Below are positions 32,715 to 41,201 of a DNA stretch of 64,000 nt, one piece after another. Source of the DNA: an uncultured Bacteroidales bacterium (lineage in GTDB: Bacteria > Bacteroidota > Bacteroidia > Bacteroidales > Marinilabiliaceae). A program made the translations under genes and the position numbers. The notes under the pieces were generated by a model, which made no database searches, was not told the DNA's origin, and saw only the letters and a program-made list of their open reading frames with translations. The stretch covers positions 1 through 64,000 of the forward strand of contig CAKUYZ010000001.1 of NCBI GenBank assembly GCA_934717675.1. The letters are read 5' to 3'. Within the stretch, counting starts at the first letter, position 1. Each line of letters opens with the position of its first letter.

Positions 32715-33245
32715 CTAGAGATTGATGGCCGCAGTCATGTCGGTCAGTTTCTGTCCGAACTGGATGTTGGCCATTTGGGCGTTTTTCTTGCTCAGCTCGA
32801 AGCGGAGACGATTGTCTCGGACCACGAAGTTGATCATTGAGCCGCTCTGCGTGGCGCCTTCCTCCTCGGTCATGATCAGCGTGTCTTTGCCGACCTTGTC
32901 CAGCAAGGTGGCGGCGTTGCGGCTGAAACTGATGTTTTTCGAGACATACAGCACTTGGCAGTCCGTGACTTCAGCCACGGACTTGAACGTCTTCACCACG
33001 ACGTTTTGGAAACCGAACTTCTTACCCTCAGACTGACTGGTGAGCCAAGAGGCCATCTCGCGGTCGCGGAGGACGCCTATGACAAAGTCGCCCTTTCGCG
33101 CCGCGTCGCTCCAACCGAGATAGCGTATGAAGCTGAGCGTGAGCAAGGCCTTGGGCTTAGCCAACTGGTCTTGCGCCATGGCCCTCTGCGAGGGCATTAT
33201 GAGCGTCAGCACTAAAGCCAGCGCGAGCAATATCTTCCTAATCAT
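32715..33245 (-). CDS. YfiR-like periplasmic protein (DUF4154)
   Basis: A 176-residue secreted protein. The start at 33245 (MIRKILLALALV) gives a clean signal peptide ending near MAQDQ; the longer frame would bury it. Features of the YfiR family are KALLTLSFIRYLGWSDAARK, FVIGVLRDREMASWL, QVLYVSKNIS and GSMINFVVRDNRLRFELSKKNA. In Pseudomonas, YfiR is a periplasmic repressor of the diguanylate cyclase YfiN; no GGDEF gene is present here. It is the first gene of the chemosensory operon, 41 bp before the receptor, so it probably supplies a periplasmic input. Confidence 0.82.
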   Translation of the reverse strand: MIRKILLALALVLTLIMPSQRAMAQDQLAKPKALLTLSFIRYLGWSDAARKGDFVIGVLRDREMASWLTSQSEGKKFGFQNVVVKTFKSVAEVTDCQVLYVSKNISFSRNAATLLDKVGKDTLIMTEEEGATQSGSMINFVVRDNRLRFELSKKNAQMANIQFGQKLTDMTAAINL

Positions 33246-33387
33246 AGACCTCTTGTTTTTTGTGCGTCTGGGATAAAATCTCATCTTTTGTCTCCTGACA
33301 CCCACCCGCCTATGCCGCAAGGTGTTGGACGGGCAATGGCGGACGAAACGTCTCCTCGCGGGTGACATTTTCACAGGTGTCGCACAA

Positions 33388-33418
33388 CAAAGTTAAACAA
33401 TTGTCAACGATTTTCAAA
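33388..33418 (-). promoter_or_regulatory. full Bacteroides-type promoter of the chemosensory operon
   Basis: On the minus strand, TTTG (33418-33415), a 19-bp spacer and TAACTTTG (33395-33388) match the -33/-7 consensus exactly. Initiation near 33381 would leave a leader of about 135 nt before the YfiR-like gene. It lies just past the ribF stop. Confidence 0.75.
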
Positions 33419-33444
33419 CCATTATATTACTATAAAGTAAGGCC

Positions 33445-34380
33445 TCAGAGACGCACCTCCAGCACCTTTCGGGCGGCCTCGGCATCGAGCCTTATTTGTG
33501 CCGCCAGGCCATCGAGAGTGTCGAATCTCATCTCGTCGCGAAGCCTTGCCACAAAACGGACCTCGGCCTTGCAGCCGTAGACGTCGGAGTCGAAACCGAT
33601 GAGGTGAGCCTCCACCCTCCTGTCTCCGCCACCGACCGTGGGACGTGAGCCCACGTTGACCACCGCTGGGAGGGCAAGGCCGCCGTCTAGGCTCACCGTG
33701 GCTGCATATACGCCGTCGGCCGGGATGAGCTTGTGGTCGTCTTCCGGCACCACGTTGGCCGTGCGGAAGCCTATGGCGCGGCCAATGGCGTCGCCGTGGA
33801 CCACATGGCCTCGGACCGAGTAGTGACGACCCAGCAGCAGCGCGGCGCGCTCAACATCCCCCTCTGCCAAGGCCTTGCGGACCTCTGTGGAGCTCACCTT
33901 GACATCTCCGGGCAAGCGGAAGACGCCCGCCGTCTCGGCCTCTATGCCCACCTCGGCGGCCAAGGGGACGTAGGTCTCCGGTGGCACGTCATCTGAGCCG
34001 AAGTGGTGGTTGTAGCCAATGAGCATATAGCGGGCGCAGAACCTGTCGCGTAGCCACTCCTCAAGGAACTGGCGCGCCGTGAGGTCAGAGAACTTACGCG
34101 TGAATGGCAGGATGGCCAACCGGTCAACCCCCGCGGCCTCGAAGAGAGCCGCCCTCTCGCTCGCCGTGGTGAGCAGCCCCACACGGTCGTTGCCTTTGGA
34201 GAGTACTATACGAGGGTGCGGTTCAAAGGTTACGGCGAGCGAGACAAGCCCCTTGGCGCGGGCCTCGTTAGCAAGGCGGCGGAGCAGGGCCTGATGGCCG
34301 AGGTGGAGACCGTCAAAGACTCCCACGCACACGGCGGAGGGCCGCCCGTCATACATGTCGTTGTGGCTTATAACTTCCAT
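33445..34380 (-). CDS. ribF: riboflavin kinase / FAD synthetase
   Basis: A 311-residue bifunctional enzyme making FMN and FAD. The start at 34380 (MEVISHND) gives the usual spacing of about 17 residues to the nucleotidyl-transferase motif CVGVFDGLHLGHQALL. LAVTFEPHPRIVL, YMLIGYNHHFG and SSTEVRKALAEGDVERA follow. The C-terminal flavokinase domain has RAIGFRTANV, DGVYAATVSL and VNVGSRPTVGGG. An alternative start at 34398 would be almost leaderless given the -7 box at 34408-34415. It appears to be a single-gene unit. Confidence 0.95.
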   Translation of the reverse strand: MEVISHNDMYDGRPSAVCVGVFDGLHLGHQALLRRLANEARAKGLVSLAVTFEPHPRIVLSKGNDRVGLLTTASERAALFEAAGVDRLAILPFTRKFSDLTARQFLEEWLRDRFCARYMLIGYNHHFGSDDVPPETYVPLAAEVGIEAETAGVFRLPGDVKVSSTEVRKALAEGDVERAALLLGRHYSVRGHVVHGDAIGRAIGFRTANVVPEDDHKLIPADGVYAATVSLDGGLALPAVVNVGSRPTVGGGDRRVEAHLIGFDSDVYGCKAEVRFVARLRDEMRFDTLDGLAAQIRLDAEAARKVLEVRL

Positions 34381-34407
34381 CGGGTCGGAGGGGTTCATGG
34401 TGTGGGG

Positions 34408-34415
34408 CAAATTTA
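34408..34415 (-). promoter_or_regulatory. -7 box before ribF
   Basis: TAAATTTG on the minus strand matches TAnnTTTG exactly. Initiation about 7 bp further on would fall near 34401, which favours the 34380 start. No -33 element was found. Confidence 0.4.
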
Positions 34416-34453
34416 ATAAAAATGGGGTAGAAGTGAGGATCGGCGCGACACAC

Positions 34454-34490
34454 AAAAGCCCGTCGCCCCGCATTGCGGCAGGCGACGGGC
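34454..34490 (-). terminator. terminator of the Sia/ABC/secreted-protein operon
   Basis: The arms gcccgtcgcc (34458-34467) and ggcgacgggc (34481-34490) pair perfectly over 10 bp. On the minus strand the stem is followed by TTTTG. It lies 24 bp past the last gene of the seven-gene operon. Confidence 0.75.
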
Positions 34491-34513
34491 CTTCTGTATC
34501 ACACCATGACGCC

Positions 34514-34957
34514 CTAGGGCATCTCGGCCTCGGAATATTGCTTCACGAGAGAGAGCACCGCGCGGGCGCAGGCCTCGGAGCCACCGGCGCAATAGACGTG
34601 GAGCTTATAGGCCCCCGTCTTGCTGCAAATGAACTGGAAGGCGGGGAATATCTTGCCGTTGGCCTGGTTGACGCCGATAAGTTTGTCACCGTCGTAGATC
34701 TCCACAATGACGTTTTCGGAGTTGCTGGAGCCGTTGGCAATGTTGACCTGATAGTGCGTGCGGCTGTTGAGGACGACGGAGAACTTTACGCCGTCTTTGC
34801 TTGTGCCAGCGGGCAGCTTAATATCAAAATCTTTGATATATTGATAGTTGCCCATGGCTCCGAGCGCAGCCTTCATAAGTTCGTCTCCGCACTGCGCGCT
34901 AGCCGCGCCTGTCATTCCCACCACTAGGGCCACGAGGGCCAAAATCTTTCTGATCAT
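34514..34957 (-). CDS. small secreted protein, module copy A
   Basis: A 147-residue protein with a signal peptide (residues 1-21, cut near ASAQ-C). The mature part, about 125 residues, is predicted to be mostly beta: FSVVLNSRTHYQVNIANGSS, VIVEIYDGDKLIGV, FICSKTGAYKLHVYC. This resembles PPC-like beta-sandwich domains (inference). Four cysteines could form two disulphides. It is a close paralogue of the product at 35925-36368; most of the chain can be aligned without gaps. No function is known to me. It is the last gene before the terminator. Confidence 0.8.
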   Translation of the reverse strand: MIRKILALVALVVGMTGAASAQCGDELMKAALGAMGNYQYIKDFDIKLPAGTSKDGVKFSVVLNSRTHYQVNIANGSSNSENVIVEIYDGDKLIGVNQANGKIFPAFQFICSKTGAYKLHVYCAGGSEACARAVLSLVKQYSEAEMP

Positions 34958-34978
34958 GACTAAGTCAGTATCGAATGG

Positions 34979-35887
34979 TTACTTTATGACACCGTTTCTG
35001 ATCTCCTTAACCTTGGCAACGATGCTGGCCACCTGCTCATCGGTTATCTCGACGGTGGTTATCTCATTTTGCTCAATGACCAGCATGCCATTGACCTCCT
35101 TGGTCTCGGGGGTGCCCATCTCGGTGGTGATGCGGACACCGTCATAGATGGCCTTCAGCTCGTCAATCTGCTTGCTCAACTCCTTGAAATAGACATCGGA
35201 GCGGGCGTAGGTGTGGACGACAATCTGGAGAATCTCAACGATGTTTTTCTGCTCGCCGAGGCGATCGATGAGCCCCTTGTCATGCGTCTGCTCAATGACA
35301 GAGCCCGTGATGTAGATGCCCTCGAGCCATGTGCCCACGACAATGGCCGTGGAGACGTTGGAACGCTTCTGCTCGCGGAGATATTTGTCGATGTTGTTGA
35401 AGCTGGAGACGGAGAGCTGCTTGAGCGAGTCGAGGTTGGTGTTGTCCTTGGCCATGCGGCTAAGGAGGGAGAAATCGAGGAACTGGCCCACGCCGATGCC
35501 GTCAGCGAGCCTCTTGATGGAGGAGAGGTAGTCAACGACAACGAGGTTCTTGCCAAAGGTGTTGATGTAGCCGAGGTCTGCCGCATAGACGCCGAGGTTG
35601 ATGGCGCGCTTGAAGCTGGTCTCATAGTCACTCTCGCGACCCGCGGCGTTGAGCGTGCTTTGTGAGAACTGCACGCCGGAGCTCTTGATCTCGTTGGCCA
35701 TCTCGACAGGCGAGGAGATGTTTTGAATCATGTCTCCCACCACCTCGGCGCTGACGATGAGGGTGGTGTCGTCTTGGTCGTTGATCTCGCCAAGCTCGCC
35801 CCCCTGCTGAGAGCAGGAGGAGCAGCTATTGAGCGAGAATATGACAGCGGCGGCGGAGATGCCGCCCAGGATTTTGTTGAGTGTCAT
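34979..35887 (-). CDS. helical lipoprotein, module copy A
   Basis: A 302-residue protein with lipobox SLNSC (Cys22) followed by a Ser/Gly/Asp-rich spacer. The mature domain is almost entirely helical and well paralogous to the 305-residue protein at 36407-37324: AADLGYINTFGKN, GVGQFLDFSLLSRMAK and REQKRSNVSTAIVVGTWLEG have near-identical counterparts. A C-terminal beta-like segment GMLVIEQNEITTVEITDEQV is also shared. No enzyme motif was seen. The 21-bp gap to the small secreted gene suggests that the two act together. Confidence 0.8.
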   Translation of the reverse strand: MTLNKILGGISAAAVIFSLNSCSSCSQQGGELGEINDQDDTTLIVSAEVVGDMIQNISSPVEMANEIKSSGVQFSQSTLNAAGRESDYETSFKRAINLGVYAADLGYINTFGKNLVVVDYLSSIKRLADGIGVGQFLDFSLLSRMAKDNTNLDSLKQLSVSSFNNIDKYLREQKRSNVSTAIVVGTWLEGIYITGSVIEQTHDKGLIDRLGEQKNIVEILQIVVHTYARSDVYFKELSKQIDELKAIYDGVRITTEMGTPETKEVNGMLVIEQNEITTVEITDEQVASIVAKVKEIRNGVIK

Positions 35888-35924
35888 GTCCTTTATGTTG
35901 TGTTTTTTATTAGCAGACTAGGGG

Positions 35925-36368
35925 TTATTTGGGCATCTCGGCCTCGGAATATTGCTTTACGAGGGAGAGCACGGCGCGCGCGCAGGCGTCGGAGCCGCCG
36001 TTGCAGTAGACGTGGAGCTTGTAGGCCCCTGTTTTGCTGCAAATGAACTGGAAGGCCTCGAAAGTCTTGCCGTTGGCGAAATTGGTGCCGAGGAGCTTGT
36101 CGCCGTCAAAGATCTGGATGATAACCTTCTCAGCGTTGCTGGAGCCGTTGGCAATGTTGATCTGATAGTGCGTGCGGCTGTTGAGGACGACGGAGAACTT
36201 AGTGCCGGTCTTGCTGGTGGCCGCGGGCAGCTTGATGTCAAAATCTTTGATGTATTGGTAGTTGCCCATGGCGCCGAGCGCCTGCTTCATAAGTTCGTCG
36301 CCACACTGGGCGTTTGCCGAGGCCATCATGGCCACCATGGCTATGAGGGAGAGTAGTATGCGCTTCAT
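35925..36368 (-). CDS. small secreted protein, module copy B
   Basis: A 147-residue protein with signal peptide (residues 1-20, cut near ANAQ-C). The same fold and cysteine spacing as copy A: KFSVVLNSRTHYQINIANGS, IIQIFDGDKLLGT, FICSKTGAYKLHVYC. It ends SEAEMPK, one residue longer than copy A at the C-terminus. The DNA of the two copies is also visibly similar, consistent with a fairly recent tandem duplication of a two-gene module. Confidence 0.8.
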   Translation of the reverse strand: MKRILLSLIAMVAMMASANAQCGDELMKQALGAMGNYQYIKDFDIKLPAATSKTGTKFSVVLNSRTHYQINIANGSSNAEKVIIQIFDGDKLLGTNFANGKTFEAFQFICSKTGAYKLHVYCNGGSDACARAVLSLVKQYSEAEMPK

Positions 36369-36406
36369 TGTGAAATGGTCGTAAAAAGGTTAAGGAAAGG
36401 GATGGC

Positions 36407-37324
36407 TTACTGCACTATGAATTCCCTCGCGGCCTTGATCTTCTCGATGATCTGTGCCACCTGCTCATCGGTTATCTCCACGTGGGTTATCTCATTCTGC
36501 TCAATGATGAGCATGCCGTCCACCTCCTTGGTCTGCGGCTCGCCGAACTCCGTGGTGATCCTGACGTTGTCATAGATCTTCTTGAGGTCGTCAATCTTGC
36601 TGACGAGGGTCTGGAAGTCGCTGTTTCCCTTGCTGTAGTTGTTGAGGATGATGAGCAGGATTGAGGCGATGTCTTTCTGCTCTCCAAGACGGTTGATGAG
36701 CTCGGCGTCATGTGTTTGCTCAATGACTCGGCAAGTGATGTAGATGCCCTCGACCCAAGCGCCCGCCACGATGGCCGTGGAGACGTTTGAACGCTTCTGG
36801 TCGCGGAGATATTTGTCCATCTCGTTGAAGCTGGAGACGGAGAGGAGCTTGAGCGAGTCGAGGTTGGTGCTGTTTTTGGCAAGCCTGCTCAACGTGCTGA
36901 AGTCGAGGAACTGACCTACGTTGAGGCCATCGGCCAACTCCTTGACGGCCAAGAGATATGAGACCACGACACTGTTCTTGTTGAACGTGTTGATGTAGCC
37001 AAGGTCGGCGCTGTAGGCGCCGAGGTTGAGGGCGCGTTTGAAGCCGGTGTTGTAGTCCTTCATCTTCTCGGCGGAGTTGAGGACAGACTGGTCAAAGCCC
37101 GCGCCGCTGTTTTTGATCTGATTGGCCATCTCCACAGGCGAGGAGATGTTTTGAATCATGTCGTTGACAACGTTCTCCGAGAGTTGGAGGGGCGCGTTTT
37201 GGAGGCTATCGGGGATGTCGTCGAAGCTGTCGGCCTGTTTTGAGGCGTTGCCGGAGCAAGCGGCCAGGAGGCCGACGCAGACCGACGCGGCCGCCAGCAT
37301 TATGGCAAATCTTGGTGTTGACAT
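36407..37324 (-). CDS. helical lipoprotein, module copy B
   Basis: A 305-residue lipoprotein (lipobox LLAAC, Cys23). It contains the same blocks as copy A: SPVEMANQIKNSGAGFDQSV, SADLGYINTFNKN, NVGQFLDFSTLSRLAKNSTN, RDQKRSNVSTAIVAGAWVEG and GMLIIEQNEITHVEITDEQV. It lies 42 bp downstream of the ABC fusion gene and 38 bp upstream of its small secreted partner. Function unknown. Confidence 0.8.
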   Translation of the reverse strand: MSTPRFAIMLAAASVCVGLLAACSGNASKQADSFDDIPDSLQNAPLQLSENVVNDMIQNISSPVEMANQIKNSGAGFDQSVLNSAEKMKDYNTGFKRALNLGAYSADLGYINTFNKNSVVVSYLLAVKELADGLNVGQFLDFSTLSRLAKNSTNLDSLKLLSVSSFNEMDKYLRDQKRSNVSTAIVAGAWVEGIYITCRVIEQTHDAELINRLGEQKDIASILLIILNNYSKGNSDFQTLVSKIDDLKKIYDNVRITTEFGEPQTKEVDGMLIIEQNEITHVEITDEQVAQIIEKIKAAREFIVQ

Positions 37325-37366
37325 AACTTACGGGTATGTTGGTGTGATAAATTAATATTCTGTCGT

Positions 37367-40300
37367 TTATGCCTTCTTGGCTTGCGCCTTGGCCTTACGG
37401 CTGAAGAGGCGGGAGCAGAGAGACGCCAATGGGGCGAGCCTCTTTTTGAAGTCGATGTCGGCAAGTTTCTCGAAGCCCTTGCGCGCCAGGTCATAATACA
37501 GCACGGCATATAGCACAGCCGTTATGACCCACACGGCCAAGATGTTGAACCACAGCGTCTCAATGTAGAAGCCGAAGAAATATTTCTTTGGCGAGAAGAA
37601 GTGGCTGCGGAAACGGAGTATGCCCTCGGGTTCCGGAATCTGGTAGATCGGGTCCTTGATTTGTATGAGGCGGTCTCCGTCTCGCAAGATCTTGTTCTTG
37701 TCAAAAGTCTTCGTGACGACGTCAGACACGGCCTCGTTGTAATACTCGTTCTTGAGGGCGTTGTAGGTGTCTCGCTGATGCTCAAGGTAATAGCTTATCT
37801 TGCGCTCGCGGGCGGAGTTGGCCTTCATAAACTGAGCCTGATAGAGCTCGTTGAGGGCGTCGATATACTCGCCAGTCTGGGCATAGACTTCGTCGTTGAA
37901 GTCGGCCTCATTGAGTTTTGCCAGGCAGTCGAACTTGACTTGCGGCTGCCGGCGCGTCTCTTTGCCCAACTCGTTGGCCAGCAGGGCGAGGTCTGTGAGA
38001 TATTGCCGGTTGTCAGTCTTATGCTCTTTGCGAGCGGACTGGACGGCCTCCAGCACGTCCTTGATCTTGGGGAGGTAGTAGACGGTCTTGAAGTCGGCTT
38101 GCCTCTCGGCCAGCTCGTCATCAAAGAACGTCTTCTCGAACTTATTGTTCTTGTATTGGTATACGATCAGGCCCTCGTAGGCGTAGCGCGCGGGGATGAC
38201 CTCGGCCACGAGCGGCACCTTGTCTACGGCGGATATGTCCTTGTTCAGCTTGTCGAAGGTGAACATGGCCCCGCCCAGCACCATTTGAGGAATCATGATG
38301 AGCGGGATCATGATGTAGATGGTGACGATGGAGTTGAACGTGGACGAGATAATGAGGCCCAAGACGTTGCTTGAGACGGCCACGGAGAAGAGCATGAGCC
38401 AGAACTCCGGGTTCATTCCGCGGAAAGAGATCTCGAGATTGCCGACCACGATGAAGAGCAGCATCTGTATGGCCGAGAGGCCCATAAGGATGAAGATCTT
38501 GGACATGAGGTAGGCGGATCGGCTCAGATTGAGGAACCGCTCCCTCTTGAGAATCTTGGCATCTTTGAATATCTCCTCAGCACTGACAATGAGGCCAAAG
38601 AAGATGGCCACGACGGTGCCCATGAAGATGTAGATGGGGATGTTGGCATTCTCGCGGAAGATGTAGACGTCGGAGTCGGGGTCTACAATGTAGCGAATGA
38701 GATATGCCAGGACGAAGCCGAGGATGGGCGCCTCAAGGATGTTGAGGGCGATGTATTGCGTGTTGCTAATCTTGGCCCAAAAATCGCGCTGCGTGTAGAT
38801 CCAGAACTGCTTGAACCAGCCAGGGATGTCGAGGCTCTTTGGCGGTTTCTCCGTCACGGTCTTGACGCGCGGCACCTTGGGCAAGACTTTCTCTTGGTAT
38901 ATCTTGTTCCAATCCTCGGCACTCTTCTTGCGCCGGCTGGTGGTGTTTCCATATTCATCCTTCTCGCTGGCGTCCAAGATGTTGAACACCAACTCGGGGT
39001 TGACGTTGCCGCAGGTTGGGCATTGACCCACGTCGGCATTGGTCTGGTTGTCCTCGGTCTTGAAGTGGATGATGCTCTCGGTGGGGTTGCCGTAGTAGAC
39101 AGGGTATCCGCCAGTGTCGAGAATGAACATCTTGTCGAACATCTTGTATATGTCCGACGACGGCTGGTGTATGACGACGAAGACGAGCTTGCCCTTGAGC
39201 GACAGCTCGCGGAGCAGGTTCATGACGTTCTCGGAGTCGCGGCTGGAGAGGCCGGACGTTGGCTCATCGACAAAGAGAATGCCCGGCTCGCGGATCAGCT
39301 CGAGCGCTATGTTGAGCCTCTTTCTCTGTCCGCCGCTGATCATCTTGTTGAGCGGCGAGCCCACCTGGAGGTCTTTTCGCTCGTAGAGGCCGAGGTCTTT
39401 GAGCGTCTTTTCAACCTTGGCGTCTATCTCGGCCTCGGAGAGGCCTTTGAAGCACAGTTTGGCGCTGTAGTAGAGGTTTTGGTAAACCGTGAGCTCCTCA
39501 ATGAGGAGGTCGTCTTGCGGGATGAGGCCTATGACTCCCTCCAGCTCGTCTTTTTGGGTGTGCAGGTTGAGGCCATTGATGAGGACCTCACCCTCCGAGG
39601 GGGCCTCGTTGCCGCACAAGACGTTGAGAAGAGTGGTTTTGCCTGCTCCTGACGCTCCCATGATGCCGACGAGCTTGCCTTGCTCCTCATACATGTTGAC
39701 GTCTCGGAGGCCGATGCCGCCCGTCTTGAAACGGAACCACAGGTGGTTGACCTCGAAAGATATTTTCTGGACGTTGGTCTCTTTGGAGAGGCGCGCGGCT
39801 ATGTCGGTGTAGTAGAGGAGGCCCTTGGGGGTCTTGACGAAGCTGCCGCTCGGGAGGGGGTATATGGTGCCCGGGTTGACCGCCAGTCCGTTTATGGAGA
39901 CGTCTTTGGGGCCGTCATATTTGAGGAAGAAGAGGTTTGCGCTGCCGATGCGGAGGATGGCTAGACAGCCGTCCAGGGTGGGGTCTACGATGTGGCAGGC
40001 CAGCGCGTAGGCGTCGTCAGGGAGAGCGTCGGCCACGAGGAAGTCGGCCTTGTCTAGTGACTTTTGGGGCCCGTCGGTCGCCTCGGTGTTGCAGAAGATC
40101 TTGATGTTGTCAATCTCGTCTTTGGCGAGGGTGAAAGTCTCTCCGGCCGTCTTGACCACCTCCTCGCGGAGCTTGATGATGGTGTCGGCGTTCTCCTCCA
40201 CATCGAGTTCCTCGGCCTCTTTGCGGCTCTTGCCTTTCCAGGCCTTGACGGAGACCTTGCGTCCGGCGTTGGCGGTGTCGTAGACCTTCTCCATCTCGAA

Positions 40301-40603
40301 GAGCCTGACCAGGACGACCACTTTCTGCTCCTTGCTGAGCGCCTTGTTGGCGGCTCGGCATATTTTGAGCGTCCTCATGGAGTCCTTCATATCCACCACG
40401 ATACGTCCTGCCGTCTCGTCGAACTGGGCTCTCTCGCTGGCTTTCTCCTTGAATTTTTCGAGATACTCCTCCACCTTGGCGGACGCAATCTGGTCGTTGA
40501 GGAACTTCCGGAGGAAGTTAATCTCGACGTCGCTAGCTCCGCCTCCCTGCTTGGCCAGAATGCCGAACAGGTTCATCAGGTGCTCTAGAATCTCTTCACT
40601 CAT
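37367..40603 (-). CDS. TerB-like / ABC ATPase / permease fusion (ABCG-type half-transporter)
   Basis: A 1078-residue membrane protein. The N-terminal roughly 120 residues form a helical TerB-like domain. Residues about 225-280 (DVSINGLAVNPGTIYPLPSG) look like a beta-rich FHA-type sensor, which is tentative. The ABC domain follows: Walker A IMGASGAGKTTLLNVLCG (near 320), signature ISGGQRKRLN (near 426), Walker B GILFVDEPTSGLSS and H-loop VVIHQPSSDIYKMFDKM, the hallmarks of ABCG/White-type transporters. A CPTCG segment (near 530) precedes an ABC2-type permease with about six membrane segments and a large soluble insert before the last. It probably exports or extracts an envelope component. Confidence 0.85.
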   Translation of the reverse strand: MSEEILEHLMNLFGILAKQGGGASDVEINFLRKFLNDQIASAKVEEYLEKFKEKASERAQFDETAGRIVVDMKDSMRTLKICRAANKALSKEQKVVVLVRLFEMEKVYDTANAGRKVSVKAWKGKSRKEAEELDVEENADTIIKLREEVVKTAGETFTLAKDEIDNIKIFCNTEATDGPQKSLDKADFLVADALPDDAYALACHIVDPTLDGCLAILRIGSANLFFLKYDGPKDVSINGLAVNPGTIYPLPSGSFVKTPKGLLYYTDIAARLSKETNVQKISFEVNHLWFRFKTGGIGLRDVNMYEEQGKLVGIMGASGAGKTTLLNVLCGNEAPSEGEVLINGLNLHTQKDELEGVIGLIPQDDLLIEELTVYQNLYYSAKLCFKGLSEAEIDAKVEKTLKDLGLYERKDLQVGSPLNKMISGGQRKRLNIALELIREPGILFVDEPTSGLSSRDSENVMNLLRELSLKGKLVFVVIHQPSSDIYKMFDKMFILDTGGYPVYYGNPTESIIHFKTEDNQTNADVGQCPTCGNVNPELVFNILDASEKDEYGNTTSRRKKSAEDWNKIYQEKVLPKVPRVKTVTEKPPKSLDIPGWFKQFWIYTQRDFWAKISNTQYIALNILEAPILGFVLAYLIRYIVDPDSDVYIFRENANIPIYIFMGTVVAIFFGLIVSAEEIFKDAKILKRERFLNLSRSAYLMSKIFILMGLSAIQMLLFIVVGNLEISFRGMNPEFWLMLFSVAVSSNVLGLIISSTFNSIVTIYIMIPLIMIPQMVLGGAMFTFDKLNKDISAVDKVPLVAEVIPARYAYEGLIVYQYKNNKFEKTFFDDELAERQADFKTVYYLPKIKDVLEAVQSARKEHKTDNRQYLTDLALLANELGKETRRQPQVKFDCLAKLNEADFNDEVYAQTGEYIDALNELYQAQFMKANSARERKISYYLEHQRDTYNALKNEYYNEAVSDVVTKTFDKNKILRDGDRLIQIKDPIYQIPEPEGILRFRSHFFSPKKYFFGFYIETLWFNILAVWVITAVLYAVLYYDLARKGFEKLADIDFKKRLAPLASLCSRLFSRKAKAQAKKA

Positions 40604-40785
40604 CTCGAAAAAGGTCTATGGTGTTTGGGGCCTCGGCCGTGAGGCCGCGTTTGGTGGCGGAGGCAAAGCCTCTCACCGTCCTTTTCGCCAAAAAATGCGA
40701 AGCGGGCGGACTGATTGCCGCCGCTCCGCTTAATTTATATCGAAGCCACCGCGCGCGGGCGCGGGTGGCTAATCTTGTCGGTAAG

Positions 40786-41151
40786 CTAGTACTTGATGAA
40801 CTCGAAGGGGACCTCGACAATGTCCTCATACTCCTTTCCGGAGTCCTCAATGTCCTCCTCGTCTTCGTGGGAGTACCACTTGACGGTGACCTTGTCGGCT
40901 ATGGGCTCAAACTTCAGGAGTATGTCTAGCAGCATTTTGGAAGACGCCGTGTTGAAATACTCGAGTTTGAAGCAGACATCTATGTGGTCGTTGGGGGCCG
41001 CGACATACTCGTCAATCCACTCCATCACGGGCTTGTAGAACTCAGCCACGTTCTCAGGGAGAGAGCGTCCGGAGAACTCTATGATGTTGGCGTCCTTGTC
41101 CATTCTGACGGTTGGGGTGTCGTCGGTTCCCTTAATCTCTAATACGTCCAT
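40786..41151 (-). CDS. SiaC-like regulatory phosphoprotein (DUF1987)
   Basis: A 121-residue soluble protein. FKLEYFNTASSKMLLDILLK is the signature of the SiaC family; the Thr/Ser-Ser-Lys segment holds the acceptor hydroxyl of characterised members. In Pseudomonas, SiaC is phosphorylated by SiaB and dephosphorylated by SiaA, and controls the diguanylate cyclase SiaD. No SiaD is present here. It starts 50 bp after the SiaB-like gene, and the next gene downstream (182 bp) is the ABC fusion, a candidate target. Confidence 0.85.
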   Translation of the reverse strand: MDVLEIKGTDDTPTVRMDKDANIIEFSGRSLPENVAEFYKPVMEWIDEYVAAPNDHIDVCFKLEYFNTASSKMLLDILLKFEPIADKVTVKWYSHEDEEDIEDSGKEYEDIVEVPFEFIKY

Positions 41152-41201
41152 ATTGTGTTGGTCTAATGTGTGTTGGTCTGAAGAATCGTGTTCTTGTCCG
41201 C

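Noticed and set aside
37367..40603. The ABC fusion as a tellurite-resistance determinant because of its TerB-like domain
   Set aside because: The TerB fold is shared by many unrelated signalling and membrane proteins, and no other ter gene is nearby.
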